Below are positions 36,368 through 45,446 of a stretch of 64,000 nt of DNA, piece by piece. Each line of letters opens with the position of its first letter. Position 1 is the first letter of the stretch. The notes under the pieces are model-generated. The model saw nothing but the letters and a program-made list of their open reading frames with translations. It was not told the DNA's origin and ran no database searches. Source of the DNA: CAVVEQ01 sp963802095 (GTDB lineage: Bacteria; Chloroflexota; Anaerolineae; Anaerolineales; Anaerolineaceae); NCBI GenBank assembly GCA_963802095.1, contig CAWDHI010000005.1, positions 186,001 through 250,000 of the forward strand, read 5' to 3'. Made by a program: the position numbers and the translations under genes.

Positions 36368-37063
36368 TTATATCTCGATTCCATTAGGCATGGTGAGACA
36401 TTTTTCCACGATCTCGATCCCGCTTTTCAAATTAATACCAAAGCGGGAGGCACCAGCGTGATATATGGCGACCAGCCCGTCCAGGCCGCGGATGCCACCA
36501 GAGGCTTTGATCTTGATCCGGTCGCCGACGATGCTCTTCACCAGCTTCACATCCTCCAGGGTGGTGCCACGCTCTGCCCAGCCGGTGCCGGTTTTTACAA
36601 AGGCAGACCCGGAGTCCAGGCAAATCCGGCAGGCCGTCTGCACCTCAGCTGGGGTGAGCAGCATGATTTCAATGATCACTTTCACCGGCAGTGGTCTGGC
36701 GGCTGCCACCACGGCTTTCACGTCCTGCTCAACCTCTGCGGTCAAACCCGAGCGGAGCATGCCAATGTTCATCACCATATCAATTTCGTTGCAGCCGGCA
36801 GCTGCCATCTCGTGCGCCTGGAAGACTTTAACCGAGGTGGTATCGGAACCGGAAGGGAAGCTGACGTTCCCAACTACATGGATATCCGGACGATCGGCAA
36901 GAAGCTGCTTTGTGTAAGGGATGAAGCACTGCAGCACGGAAACCTGCCCGAAATCGTACTTCCGGGCTGCAGCGACCATCTCTTCAATATCGACCTTATC
37001 TGAATACGTGCGTACGCACGAAAGGTCAATCATTTTTGCGATTTCTTTTGCACTCAAATACAT
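36368..37063 (-). CDS. deoC: Deoxyribose-phosphate aldolase (DeoC)
   Basis: This 231-residue class I aldolase normally cleaves 2-deoxyribose 5-phosphate to acetaldehyde and glyceraldehyde 3-phosphate. The Schiff-base Lys157 in FVKTGTGW, the second Lys186 in KASGGIR and Asp95 in NEIDMVMNIG are intact, and the length is normal. It lies immediately behind the C_GCAxxG gene (4 bp gap). In this operon it may serve a deoxy-sugar phosphate made by one of the kinases, rather than nucleoside salvage, since no thymidine phosphorylase is nearby; that is inference. Confidence 0.9.
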   Translation of the reverse strand: MYLSAKEIAKMIDLSCVRTYSDKVDIEEMVAAARKYDFGQVSVLQCFIPYTKQLLADRPDIHVVGNVSFPSGSDTTSVKVFQAHEMAAAGCNEIDMVMNIGMLRSGLTAEVEQDVKAVVAAARPLPVKVIIEIMLLTPAEVQTACRICLDSGSAFVKTGTGWAERGTTLEDVKLVKSIVGDRIKIKASGGIRGLDGLVAIYHAGASRFGINLKSGIEIVEKCLTMPNGIEI

Positions 37064-37067
37064 TGAA

Positions 37068-37538
37068 TCACCTGTTTAGCGCGGGCTCGAATTTCATCAG
37101 ATCATTCTCCAGAATTTCGACCGCATCCCCGATGAATTTTCCACACGAGCTCTTAAAAAGCCCCAGCTTAACAACCTCGGCGCGTTGTTCGGGGTCGTTG
37201 AGATCGTGCCCGATCAGTTCCCGGCAAATTATGGAACCGTTTCGTTCCTTGAACTTAGCAGCCAATTCCGATACCAGTTTATATGTTGTCTCGGTTTCGT
37301 TCCCATAGCGGCTGCCATCTGCCTGGTACTTGCCGTATTTCAGACCGAGGACCATGAAACCGCCGGTGAGCGCGCCGCAGACATGGCACATCCTGCCCAT
37401 TCCGGAGCCAAACCCAGTGGCTAATTTAAGCGCATGCTCTTCAGAGAGGTCGTAATCAGCAGCGAAAGAAGCCAGCACCGATTGAGCGCAACCATACCCA
37501 CGCTCGTGATACTGCGCTGCGGATTCCATTCTGTTCAT
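37068..37538 (-). CDS. C_GCAxxG_C_C family protein
   Basis: This 156-residue protein has the family's spaced cysteines: YGCAQSV (Cys17), MCHVCGALTGG (Cys51 and Cys54), a Cys near 104 (SIICREL) and a Cys near 130 (SSCGKF). The family is thought to bind a metal or redox centre and often lies beside dehydrogenases in anaerobes, but no reaction is established. It is tightly packed between the AroE-like gene and deoC. AAAGGG lies six bases before the ATG at 37538. Confidence 0.85.
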   Translation of the reverse strand: MNRMESAAQYHERGYGCAQSVLASFAADYDLSEEHALKLATGFGSGMGRMCHVCGALTGGFMVLGLKYGKYQADGSRYGNETETTYKLVSELAAKFKERNGSIICRELIGHDLNDPEQRAEVVKLGLFKSSCGKFIGDAVEILENDLMKFEPALNR

Positions 37539-37564
37539 GGGGAGCCCTTTCCCTACCTGTTTGG

Positions 37565-38533
37565 TCAGCTGCCGCGAACCGAAGAAGCAACGTGGTTTAG
37601 TTTATCGAACAATTCTGGAGTGAGGTCAAAGTGGAGCACCTGGGCAACCACCTGGGTCCAGCCGTGGACGAAATACAGCCAGCCATCCTCCACGATAACC
37701 TTATGACTTTCCACCTGCGCAAGGGCCTGGTGCATGAAATCCAGTTCACCGCGGTAATTGAACTCCCAGGCGATGCTCCCCATCGGGAATTTCCCCTCCC
37801 AGGTGATCGGAGAGCCGGGGGTATCCTTGCCCATGCCGGTGGCGTTGATGATGACTGAGTGCGGCGGGAATTTTTCCATGATCCCATCGTTCACTTTCGG
37901 ATCCTGGTTCTGGATATATTCGATCTCGATATCGGTCTTCAGCCCGCTCACCATCTCCCGGGCGTGGTCCAGCCTGCCCTGCGAGCGGTTTACAAAGGTA
38001 AATCTTTTAGGACGGTCTTCTTTATCTTTTTTGTTGATGAGATGCAGCAGGGTGGCGATGGCCGACCCACCTGCGCCGAAGGATAGGACTTGCCCACCCG
38101 TGCGGCTGAAATAATCCTTCTTGATGATCGCATCCAGGCTGGCTCCAGAGGTGATCGGATCCTTGGCGTGCCCTTCCAGGCGACCATCCAGCTTGGAAAT
38201 GCTGGAGATCTCATCCGTGATCATGGCGTAAGGATCAAGGTAATCGAACATATCCCGGGCGGCGGTCAGCAGATCGATCTTGTGCGTGGTGACCAGGGCG
38301 CCGAGCGAGTTGGGATCGTATTTGATCTGGGCGACAGCTTTACGGTAGGCTTCGGGTTCGTCGTGGATCTTACAGTCGCTGCCTTCCATCAGAACATCTT
38401 CTCTGCCCAACACTTTCATCCAAAGTGGGAAAACTTTCATGATGGAGGACTTTCCGGTGGTCACCCCGATAAAATAGAAGGTGGGAACGGTTTTTTCAAC
38501 GACCTGGTATTTGGTTTTGGGATCAATTTCCAT
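37565..38533 (-). CDS. Shikimate-dehydrogenase-like NAD(P) oxidoreductase
   Basis: This 322-residue protein has the two-domain AroE fold. The N-terminal substrate domain carries the catalytic Lys85 (VTTHK) and Asp125, in a GHAKDPITSG variant of the usual GxNTDxxG. The Rossmann loop FGAGGSA is at 152-158, with NRS following near 183. A C-terminal GWLYFVHGWTQVVAQ element replaces the usual GxxMLxxQ helix. It is longer than biosynthetic AroE (about 270), and the changed NTD motif suggests a substrate other than shikimate. Context is entirely sugar catabolism, so it likely oxidises a polyhydroxylated acid or cyclitol. Confidence 0.75.
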   Translation of the reverse strand: MEIDPKTKYQVVEKTVPTFYFIGVTTGKSSIMKVFPLWMKVLGREDVLMEGSDCKIHDEPEAYRKAVAQIKYDPNSLGALVTTHKIDLLTAARDMFDYLDPYAMITDEISSISKLDGRLEGHAKDPITSGASLDAIIKKDYFSRTGGQVLSFGAGGSAIATLLHLINKKDKEDRPKRFTFVNRSQGRLDHAREMVSGLKTDIEIEYIQNQDPKVNDGIMEKFPPHSVIINATGMGKDTPGSPITWEGKFPMGSIAWEFNYRGELDFMHQALAQVESHKVIVEDGWLYFVHGWTQVVAQVLHFDLTPELFDKLNHVASSVRGS

Positions 38534-38558
38534 GGTTCACCTTTTTCGTATAAGTAAA

Positions 38559-39200
38559 TTATCGTGATGATTTAATAACCGCAACGAAATCAGCCGCTTT
38601 TTGGGTGATCTCGTCGAACTTACCGGCCTTGGCAAGATCGGGCGGGCAGAGCTCGCTGCCTGCGCCAACTGCCACCACACCAGCTTTGAACCAGTCGGCG
38701 GCATTGGCAGCGCTAACCCCGCCGGTGGGCATCATCGGGATGTAGGGGAAGGGGCCTTTCAGGGCTTTAACATAGGCAGGGCCTCCCAGCGAACCAGGGA
38801 AGATCTTGACCACGTCAGTTCCCAGGGAATACGCCTGAAAAACCTCGGTGGGAGTCAGTGCGCCGGCCATGGTCAGCAGCCCGGAAGCAACCATCGATTT
38901 TACAAGTGCTGGCTCGCAGATGGGGCTCACCAGGAAGTTCGCCCCGGCAGCTTTCGCGCTTTCGGCCTGTTCCGTCTTTGTGAGGGTTCCCATGCCCAGC
39001 ACGATCCGATCTCCGAATTTTTCACTCAGGGTTTTCACCACGCTCTCGGCATCCGGAGTGCTGTAGGTGATCTCGATGCCCAGCACGCCACCCTTGATGA
39101 GTGCTTCCACCATTTGCACGGTCAACTCGGCGGAGGGTCCGCGGATGACCGCCAGCAGACCCAGTTCCTTGATTTTCTCCAACATTTCCAGTTTATTCAT
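38559..39200 (-). CDS. KDPG/KHG-type 2-keto-3-deoxy-acid aldolase
   Basis: This 213-residue class I aldolase starts from the ATG at 39200, with GGAG seven bases upstream. Signatures include AVIRGPSAE, GIEITYSTPDA with the catalytic Glu, GANFLVSPI, and the Schiff-base Lys in VVKIFPGSLGG near residue 130, then PTGGVSAANA. It splits a 2-keto-3-deoxy sugar acid (often phosphorylated) into pyruvate and an aldehyde, the probable exit step of the pathway toward central metabolism. It lies between the hydroxyacid dehydrogenase and AroE-like genes with gaps of about 20 bp. Confidence 0.9.
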   Translation of the reverse strand: MNKLEMLEKIKELGLLAVIRGPSAELTVQMVEALIKGGVLGIEITYSTPDAESVVKTLSEKFGDRIVLGMGTLTKTEQAESAKAAGANFLVSPICEPALVKSMVASGLLTMAGALTPTEVFQAYSLGTDVVKIFPGSLGGPAYVKALKGPFPYIPMMPTGGVSAANAADWFKAGVVAVGAGSELCPPDLAKAGKFDEITQKAADFVAVIKSSR

Positions 39201-39218
39201 TGCTCGCTCCAATCGTTT

Positions 39219-40184
39219 TTATTGGACCCGGTATTTGGGTTCTTCGTTTTTCAAAACTGCCAGACAATCCAGCATGGCGAACCAGCCCATATTACTGGTA
39301 GCGCCATCGGTTTGGGCGCCAAGGTGGGGGGTGGCGATCACCTGGGGCAGGTGAAGCAGCGGGTTGGCGGGGTCGGGGGGTTCGGTTACGAATGCATCCA
39401 AACCTGCGCCACGCAGATGACCGCTTTCGAGTGCGCGCATTAAGGCGGATTCATCCACCACCTCACCCCGCGCGGTGTTGATAAGATAGGATCCTTTTTT
39501 CATTTTCGCCAGGAAGGCATCATTAACCATTCCCCTGGTTTCGGCGATTAGGGGCAGGTGCAGGCTGAGAAAATCAGCTTCCGCCAAAACTGCATCCAGG
39601 GATTTCAGATCGATCCCGTTTTCCTCCGCATAAGCGGCATCCGCGAAGGGATCATAGGCGAGGATACGACAATCGAACCCGGAAAGCCGGCGGGCAAGCT
39701 GTTTGCCGATCGCCCCCAGTCCCAGGATACCAACGGTTTTCCCTTCCAGCGAAAGGCCGGATAAACGCGGCCATTTGCCCTTCTGCACGCTTTGCGCGGC
39801 TTCGGGAATCTGCCTGGCGAGAGCCAGCATCAACCCGAGGGCGAGCTCTGCCACGGAGACCGAGTTGGCTCCGGGGGTGTTGGTGACGATGATGCCCTTT
39901 TCTTTGCATGCCTCCAGGTCCACATTATCCACACCCACGCCGTAGCGGGAGATCACTTTAAGCCTGTCAGCACAATCCAGAGCCGCACGGTCGATCACAT
40001 CCAACCCGGCAATATAGCCATCCACGCCGGGGAGCAGCTCCGCAACTTCGGCTGAGGTTAGCGGCTTTCCGGTGGGGTTATAGGTCACCTGGCTGACCAG
40101 CCCTTCCAGGTCGCTTTTCAGGCGGGGGTCATTCTTTCCGTAGGATGTGGGGGTAACGAGGAGTTTAGCTTTTTTGAGGTCCAT
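39219..40184 (-). CDS. D-2-hydroxyacid dehydrogenase (phosphoglycerate-dehydrogenase-like)
   Basis: The protein has about 321 residues from the ATG at 40184 (MDLKKAKLL), which starts 7 bp past the stop of the preceding cupin gene. The coenzyme loop GLGAIGKQLA lies near residue 150, the catalytic Arg in INTARGEVVD near 237, and the Glu/His pair in EPPDP...PHLGAQT near 266-288. Enzymes of this group interconvert D-2-hydroxy and 2-keto acids. SerA-like members have an added ACT domain, absent here. The likely role is oxidation or reduction of a sugar-acid intermediate before or after the adjacent KDPG-type aldolase. Confidence 0.85.
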   Translation of the reverse strand: MDLKKAKLLVTPTSYGKNDPRLKSDLEGLVSQVTYNPTGKPLTSAEVAELLPGVDGYIAGLDVIDRAALDCADRLKVISRYGVGVDNVDLEACKEKGIIVTNTPGANSVSVAELALGLMLALARQIPEAAQSVQKGKWPRLSGLSLEGKTVGILGLGAIGKQLARRLSGFDCRILAYDPFADAAYAEENGIDLKSLDAVLAEADFLSLHLPLIAETRGMVNDAFLAKMKKGSYLINTARGEVVDESALMRALESGHLRGAGLDAFVTEPPDPANPLLHLPQVIATPHLGAQTDGATSNMGWFAMLDCLAVLKNEEPKYRVQ

Positions 40185-40191
40185 ATCCAGC

Positions 40192-40770
40192 TCACTTCGC
40201 AAGATAACGCGGATTGTCGATGATCTCGATCCCGTTTTGTCCTTCAATGACAAGCTTGCGGAAACCGAGCTGCTCGATCGTGCCGTAATCGTGGCCGGCG
40301 TTGGCGGGGTAGACGAAGAAGGTGATCAGGTCCGACTGACGAGAGGTGCACACCGAACGGTGCGCCCAGCGCGGGGGAACATAGAGCACTTTTCCGGGGG
40401 AGAGTGGTTCCACCGAGGTTACACCCTCCGGGGTTTCCATCACCATAAAACCTTCACCCTGCAGGCAGTAATAAACCTCAGCGGTATCTAAAATGGTGTG
40501 AAAATGACCCTTGGTCATGTTGAATTCGCGTCCGATCTTGCCGGGATGCACAATGGAAATCCCCATCAGCATTTCCCCTTCCACTTCCGGGCGTTTTATC
40601 TCGTAGACTTCATAGATGAGGGTATCTTCTTTTGCGAGCATATTCTCGTAGGCATCCTGGTCCAGGCATTGGCCTTTCAGGGATGACAGACGCCGCTGGA
40701 TATGATTATCGATGCGGGTGGGTTTTGCCCCCGGCAAGGGGATGGTGAAAGTGAAAGGCATGTCCGGCAT
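40192..40770 (-). CDS. Cupin-type glucose-6-phosphate isomerase family protein
   Basis: This 192-residue cupin starts from the ATG at 40770, with GGAGA six bases upstream; the in-frame ATG at 40782 lacks a ribosome site. The metal-binding set GHFH (His89 and His91), Glu98 and His137 is intact, in the pattern of the archaeal-type phosphoglucose isomerase family. Such enzymes interconvert aldose and ketose phosphates. With no glycolytic neighbours, its natural substrate here may be a different sugar phosphate of the island. Confidence 0.82.
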   Translation of the reverse strand: MPDMPFTFTIPLPGAKPTRIDNHIQRRLSSLKGQCLDQDAYENMLAKEDTLIYEVYEIKRPEVEGEMLMGISIVHPGKIGREFNMTKGHFHTILDTAEVYYCLQGEGFMVMETPEGVTSVEPLSPGKVLYVPPRWAHRSVCTSRQSDLITFFVYPANAGHDYGTIEQLGFRKLVIEGQNGIEIIDNPRYLAK

Positions 40771-40789
40771 ATTGGTCTCCATGTTTGAA

Positions 40790-41752
40790 TTAATTTAAAC
40801 CGGCAAGTCGCCGGGCGATATTGCCGCCCAGGATCTTGCGTATATCCGTTTCGGGAATTCCAATCGTCTGTAGTCGGGTTTTGATCTCGCCTGGCAGGCT
40901 GGCAAGCCCTGGTCCCCCTCCGATGGCGGTGTACATTTCCGCCTCGGCCATATCGGTGGCAAGGCAAATGCTACCAGCCAGGCCTGCCTGGACCATTTTC
41001 TCCACCAGCGGCCAGGCGTTCGTTTCCGGCTGGTACTTGGGTCGGTGAAAAGTATCATATTCCATAAGGACGCCAAACTTGGCCAATTCCTGGTGGACAC
41101 CAAAATCCGGCCGTTTGTCGATATGGCAGATCACCAGTTGACGGGGATTGACACCCCGATTATCAAAGAACACAACCGCTTTCTCGGCCAGGGCACCCTT
41201 TTCCGTGTGGATCTGCACCACTGCGCCGGTCTCACGGGCAGCCGCGGCGGTTCCTTCCAGCAGGGCTTGTGGGAGGGCGGACCAGATCGATTCCAGGGCG
41301 ATCTTGATGAATCCAGCTCGCACCGGTTTGGACTGGGTTTTGGTCTCATCCGTACCTATATTTAATTCCGAGATAAAGCCCTGAGAAGATTGCGTCTCAC
41401 TTTGGTTGAAGCGTTGGGTTTCCCGCGGGTAGTATTTACGGCGGTGGAACCCGGTACAAGCCAGGATGTGCACCCCGGTCAGCCCGGAAAGCTCAGCCAG
41501 GTGGTTAGTATTCCTGCCGCAGCCTCCCGGTTGGCAATCCAGGATGCTCCCTCCACCGGCGGCTTTATAGGCAAGCAACTCGGTGCGAATCGCATCAAAC
41601 TGATCGAGAACTGGAGACGAAGGGTCGGATCCGGATACCTTATCGATCCATACGTGGTTGTGCGTATCGGTGATCCCCATGTGTTCATAGGAGATCGCAC
41701 CCAGCACGCTCTGGATTGGTTTTGGTTCGATTCCAGGGGTTCCTACACTCAC
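40790..41752 (-). CDS. Phosphotriesterase-family lactonase-like hydrolase
   Basis: This 320-residue amidohydrolase-superfamily barrel has a complete binuclear site: THNH with His31/His33, carboxylated Lys150 (FIKIAL), His182 (IHTEKG), His210 (ICHIDK) and Asp267 (LATDMAE). Several characterised homologues in sugar operons hydrolyse phosphorylated sugar lactones rather than organophosphates. That fits here, where an FGGY kinase and an MDR dehydrogenase could supply a phospho-lactone. A GTG start at 41752 follows GGAG, and the gene overlaps none but lies 3 bp from the dehydrogenase stop, indicating coupling. Confidence 0.82.
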   Translation of the reverse strand: MSVGTPGIEPKPIQSVLGAISYEHMGITDTHNHVWIDKVSGSDPSSPVLDQFDAIRTELLAYKAAGGGSILDCQPGGCGRNTNHLAELSGLTGVHILACTGFHRRKYYPRETQRFNQSETQSSQGFISELNIGTDETKTQSKPVRAGFIKIALESIWSALPQALLEGTAAAARETGAVVQIHTEKGALAEKAVVFFDNRGVNPRQLVICHIDKRPDFGVHQELAKFGVLMEYDTFHRPKYQPETNAWPLVEKMVQAGLAGSICLATDMAEAEMYTAIGGGPGLASLPGEIKTRLQTIGIPETDIRKILGGNIARRLAGLN

Positions 41753-41755
41753 GGA

Positions 41756-42799
41756 TCAGGGCTCCAATACGATCTTGAGGGATTTGCGGTCTTCGGCGGC
41801 GGCAAACCCGGCATTGGCTTCCCGCAGCGGAAAGCGCTGACTTACCAGGTCGGAAAGGTCCACCAGCCCGGAATTGACAAGCCGGCTTGCCTGCCAGCAA
41901 TCGTTCGTGCTGCAGGCGGTGGTGGCGGTGACGATCAACTCCTTATAGTGCACAAGGTTGGAGTCAAAATTGATCGCCGGGCGGTCTTTGGGAAGCCCAC
42001 CGAAGAAGTTGATTCTGCCGCCGATGGCAGCCAGGGTGAGCGCCGATTCCTGGGCGGCGTGCACCGGGGCAGCAACGATGACGATATCGGCTCCGCGGCC
42101 GGCGCTTTCTTCGAGGAGGACTTTTTGCAAGTCCTCTTGTGTGGGGTTCACAACCCTGTGAGCGCCAAACATAAGCGCTTGCTGTGCCCGTTCAGCGGAT
42201 GGTTCGCTCACGATCACCCTGCCAGCCCCTCGCGCGCGGGCAAGCTTGGTGTGCATCACGCCGATGGGACCGGCACCTATCACCAGAACTGTTTCCCCGG
42301 GTTGGATATGCAGGATATTTTGGCCACGCAGTACGCATGCAAAGGGTTCCATCAGTGCTTCAACCGCGGGGTCGACTGCTTCACTGACGCGGATGATGTT
42401 GCCTTGCTGTACCGAATTTGCCGGCACGCGCATGAATTCCGCGAAACCGCCATCCATGGTGACACCGATGGCTTCGTAATTCGCGCAGCGATTGTTATTC
42501 CCGCTGACGCACTGCTCACAGTGCCCGCAGCCGGTGTTGGGGGCAATAAAAACGCGTTCGTTAAGATTAAAACCCGTCAAACCTGAGCCAACTGACGCGA
42601 TGGTACCGACCACCTCATGCCCGGGGATACGCACGGTACCCTCGGGATACATGCGGTGATTACCGTGGTAGATGCGCAGATCGGTGCCGCAAATGCTAGC
42701 GCTAAGAACCTTGATCAGCAGCTCTCCCGGCCCGATCTCGGGAACGGGAACTTCCTCAACACGCAGGTCACCAGGACCATGATAAACAGCAGCTAACAT
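41756..42799 (-). CDS. Zinc-dependent medium-chain sugar/polyol dehydrogenase, first copy
   Basis: This 347-residue MDR enzyme has SICGTD (catalytic zinc Cys37), PGHE near 59-62, a structural zinc group CGHCEQC plus a later Cys near 90-107, and the coenzyme loop VIGAGPIGVM near 172. It is typical of sorbitol, L-threonine or galactitol-type dehydrogenases. Together with the following lactonase it could make and open a sugar lactone. It sits between the Gfo/Idh gene and the lactonase in the leftward operon. Start: ATG at 42799. Confidence 0.88.
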   Translation of the reverse strand: MLAAVYHGPGDLRVEEVPVPEIGPGELLIKVLSASICGTDLRIYHGNHRMYPEGTVRIPGHEVVGTIASVGSGLTGFNLNERVFIAPNTGCGHCEQCVSGNNNRCANYEAIGVTMDGGFAEFMRVPANSVQQGNIIRVSEAVDPAVEALMEPFACVLRGQNILHIQPGETVLVIGAGPIGVMHTKLARARGAGRVIVSEPSAERAQQALMFGAHRVVNPTQEDLQKVLLEESAGRGADIVIVAAPVHAAQESALTLAAIGGRINFFGGLPKDRPAINFDSNLVHYKELIVTATTACSTNDCWQASRLVNSGLVDLSDLVSQRFPLREANAGFAAAEDRKSLKIVLEP

Positions 42800-42819
42800 T
42801 TCAACCTCCAGTTACAACC

Positions 42820-43857
42820 CTAAGCATCCAGGATTTCCTTCAGATATACAGGACGTTCCTCCAGAAAGGATTTTGTCCCGGCCAGCACTCCAGCAACCGC
42901 CCAGCGCCCTTCCGCGCCGCCAGCCTTGGGGGTGGTTTCCGTCTGGACACATTGAACGAAATGCTCCAACTCGTAGATATAACCCCAGATAAACCGCTCA
43001 GGCCAGGTGCGGGTGATGGGGGTGATCAACCCCTGGTCGCGGTTGGTGCAAACGACAACCGACTGCCCATTGAGGCTGCCGACCTGGATGATTCCCTTTT
43101 CTCCGATAACCTCAGCTCGGGCGTCGTAGCCATACCCGCACGGGCATACCCCGGAGATCAGCCCAAGGCCGCCGCTTTCAAACTTGATGTTGACCAGCAC
43201 GTTATCGTAGAAGTGGGGAACATCCACATTATTGGCAGCACCCTTGAAATTGGCGACTTCGGTGTAAACCCTTTCGTAATTGGAACCCATAAACCAGCGG
43301 GTGGTATCCCAATCGTGGCTGTTGACTTCCGCGAGCATCCCATTGGAGGTACGCAGGTCACGCGCCCAGGGTGGGGGTAGGCCAGGTCCGTGAGTATTGG
43401 ATTTCACCATCATCGGAGTCCCGATCTCGCCGGCCTCGATCCGCTCGGCTGCGGCGACAAATTCGGGGGTGAATCGGCGCATAAACCCCACCTGGAGAAG
43501 AACCTTGTTATTTGTGGTCGAAGCCATGATTGCATCGCATTCTGCCAGGTTAAGTGCCATCGGTTTCTCGAGGAAGACGTGCTTCCCATGATCAGCTGCC
43601 ATGGATGCAAGCGGTAGGTGTGTGGGGGTGGGGGTGGTGATGACCACCGCATCAAACTCCACTTTTTTCAATGCCTGCTCGAGGGATTCAAAGGAACTCT
43701 CGATCCCGAAATCCGTGGCGGTTTCCATGCGGACGGATTCCATTGGGTCCACAAGCGCGACGATCTTTCCATCAGATACGTGGCGGGAAAGCGCGTTGGA
43801 GTGGTTCCGTCCCACCCGTCCCGCGCCGATCATGCAAATGCGAACCTGTTTTTTCAC
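42820..43857 (-). CDS. Gfo/Idh/MocA oxidoreductase (inositol-dehydrogenase-like)
   Basis: This 345-residue NAD(P)-dependent sugar or cyclitol dehydrogenase has the N-terminal Rossmann motif MIGAGRVGRNH, and EKPMALNLAE near residue 98 with the catalytic Lys. EVNSHDWDTTRW near 180 supplies the Asp/His pair used for hydride abstraction. The overall similarity is to myo- or scyllo-inositol 2-dehydrogenase-type enzymes. Second metabolic gene of the leftward operon, between an FGGY kinase and a Zn dehydrogenase. The product could be an inosose or a 3-keto sugar; the sequence does not decide. Confidence 0.85.
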   Translation of the reverse strand: MKKQVRICMIGAGRVGRNHSNALSRHVSDGKIVALVDPMESVRMETATDFGIESSFESLEQALKKVEFDAVVITTPTPTHLPLASMAADHGKHVFLEKPMALNLAECDAIMASTTNNKVLLQVGFMRRFTPEFVAAAERIEAGEIGTPMMVKSNTHGPGLPPPWARDLRTSNGMLAEVNSHDWDTTRWFMGSNYERVYTEVANFKGAANNVDVPHFYDNVLVNIKFESGGLGLISGVCPCGYGYDARAEVIGEKGIIQVGSLNGQSVVVCTNRDQGLITPITRTWPERFIWGYIYELEHFVQCVQTETTPKAGGAEGRWAVAGVLAGTKSFLEERPVYLKEILDA

Positions 43858-43887
43858 GTAATTCTCCTGGTAACAATAATGGCTGGA

Positions 43888-45426
43888 TCAGAGGGATTTT
43901 CCGAAGAACTGATCCAGCATGCTTTCCATTTCGATGTATCTCTCGATAAGGGGTTGATAAATTTGGTGGTTTTCTGCATTGGGTTTGGCAGCCGCACCTT
44001 CCGGCTGAACGGTACGCCTGGCGTGCCCAGCGAGATCATCGATAACCCCGGCAGCCTTGCCGGCGATCATGGCCGCGCCCCAGGTGCCGAACTCGTTGCC
44101 CTTCAGCGATTGGTAGGGGATTCCCAGCACATCCGCCTTGATCTGGTTCCATGCCTGGCTGCGGGCGCCGCCACCAACCGCACGGGCTTGAACAAGCTTC
44201 TGGGAAGGCATCAATTCGCGCAGGATGCGCAGATAATAAGCGTATTCAAACGCAACGCTTTCCAGCACTGCGCGGAAGAAATGTGCCTGGGTGTGAGACC
44301 AGGAAGCACCGATCCATGCCCCGCGCATGGCCGGTGAGGAGGGACAAATGCGCCCTCCCAGGTGGGGCGAGAAGAAAAGCCCATCCGCGCCGGGGGAGAT
44401 GGAAGCCGCGAGTTCGATCATTTCGGGGTATAGGTCTGCTTCCACCGGGAGCGCTTCTCCCCGGGAAGTGTTGAAGAACTGATCCCGGAACCAGCGCAAA
44501 GCCAAACCACCGCCACCGATATATGCAAGAGGATTCCATAACCCCGGGATGACCGAGCGCATGGTCAGCAGGGCGCGGTGATTGGTATCCGCGGCGAAGG
44601 CATCCGTGCAGCTTGCCAGAACCGCGGCGGTGCCGGCCACATCGAAGACCATGCCAGGCTCCACGATCCCAGCTCCCAGCGCGTTCGCGGCGGTATCGCC
44701 AGCCCCGGCTGCGATGGGTATGCCGGGAAGGAGACCAAATTCTTTAGCGGAAGCCGCGCTGACCTCACCGATCACCTTCCAGGGTTCCACAATTTCGGGT
44801 AATTTTTCCTTATCCAGGCTGAATTTTCCGCACAACTCTGCAGACCAGGCGGTCTGGCGGGCATCCGAGAACCCGGAAAAATGGATATATGTGTAATCGA
44901 TAAAAGCCTGGCTTGCTTTGAGCCCGGCCATCCTGCCTGCCACGTAGGTTCCCGGCATGACGAATTTGGCCGTGCGGCGGTAATCCTCCGGTCGCTCGTT
45001 TTTCCACCACAACATCTTGGGGCCATGGTCACATGTGGGCGGGCAACCTGTGAGGCTTGTGACCCGCTCGCCAGCATCCCGGTCCATCCACTCGATATAG
45101 GGTTGGCAACGCATATCCAGCCAGGAATCAAACCGGGCAACCGGGTTGAAATCTTCGTCGATCAAACCCACTCCCGCCATTTGGGAATCAAAAGCAAGTG
45201 CGGCGATCTCGCTGGGATCAACCTTGCTTTCGCGCACGCAAGCGCTGATGGTTTGCGCGGCGGTATTATAGAAATCCTGGTTATCCTGCTCAACGATCCC
45301 AGGCTTTGGGTGGTGCATCGGGACCTCGGTGCCGGATTCGGCCAAAAGGGAGCCATCCACATGGTACAGGGCAGCTTTGGTACCGCTGGTACCCAGGTCA
45401 ACGCCAATCAGGTATTTTTTAGTCAT
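43888..45426 (-). CDS. FGGY-family carbohydrate kinase (xylulokinase-like), first copy
   Basis: This 512-residue kinase has the N-terminal GVDLGTSGTKAALY phosphate loop, a FDSQMAGVGLID segment, GAGDTAANALGAG near 246-258 and GGGARSQAWNQIKADVLG near 423-440. These are all core FGGY motifs. A PPTCDHGPKMLWWK block resembles xylulokinases and related ketose kinases. It is the first catabolic gene behind the GntR regulator (20 bp gap), a position often held by the enzyme that commits the transported sugar. The ATG at 45426 has a GGA element seven bases upstream. Confidence 0.88.
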   Translation of the reverse strand: MTKKYLIGVDLGTSGTKAALYHVDGSLLAESGTEVPMHHPKPGIVEQDNQDFYNTAAQTISACVRESKVDPSEIAALAFDSQMAGVGLIDEDFNPVARFDSWLDMRCQPYIEWMDRDAGERVTSLTGCPPTCDHGPKMLWWKNERPEDYRRTAKFVMPGTYVAGRMAGLKASQAFIDYTYIHFSGFSDARQTAWSAELCGKFSLDKEKLPEIVEPWKVIGEVSAASAKEFGLLPGIPIAAGAGDTAANALGAGIVEPGMVFDVAGTAAVLASCTDAFAADTNHRALLTMRSVIPGLWNPLAYIGGGGLALRWFRDQFFNTSRGEALPVEADLYPEMIELAASISPGADGLFFSPHLGGRICPSSPAMRGAWIGASWSHTQAHFFRAVLESVAFEYAYYLRILRELMPSQKLVQARAVGGGARSQAWNQIKADVLGIPYQSLKGNEFGTWGAAMIAGKAAGVIDDLAGHARRTVQPEGAAAKPNAENHQIYQPLIERYIEMESMLDQFFGKSL

Positions 45427-45446
45427 TGTGGATCCGGTTTTCCTGG

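Noticed and set aside
41390..42586. A 398-codon plus-strand open frame
   Set aside because: It is antisense to the lactonase and Zn dehydrogenase genes, has low-complexity composition and no recognisable domain.
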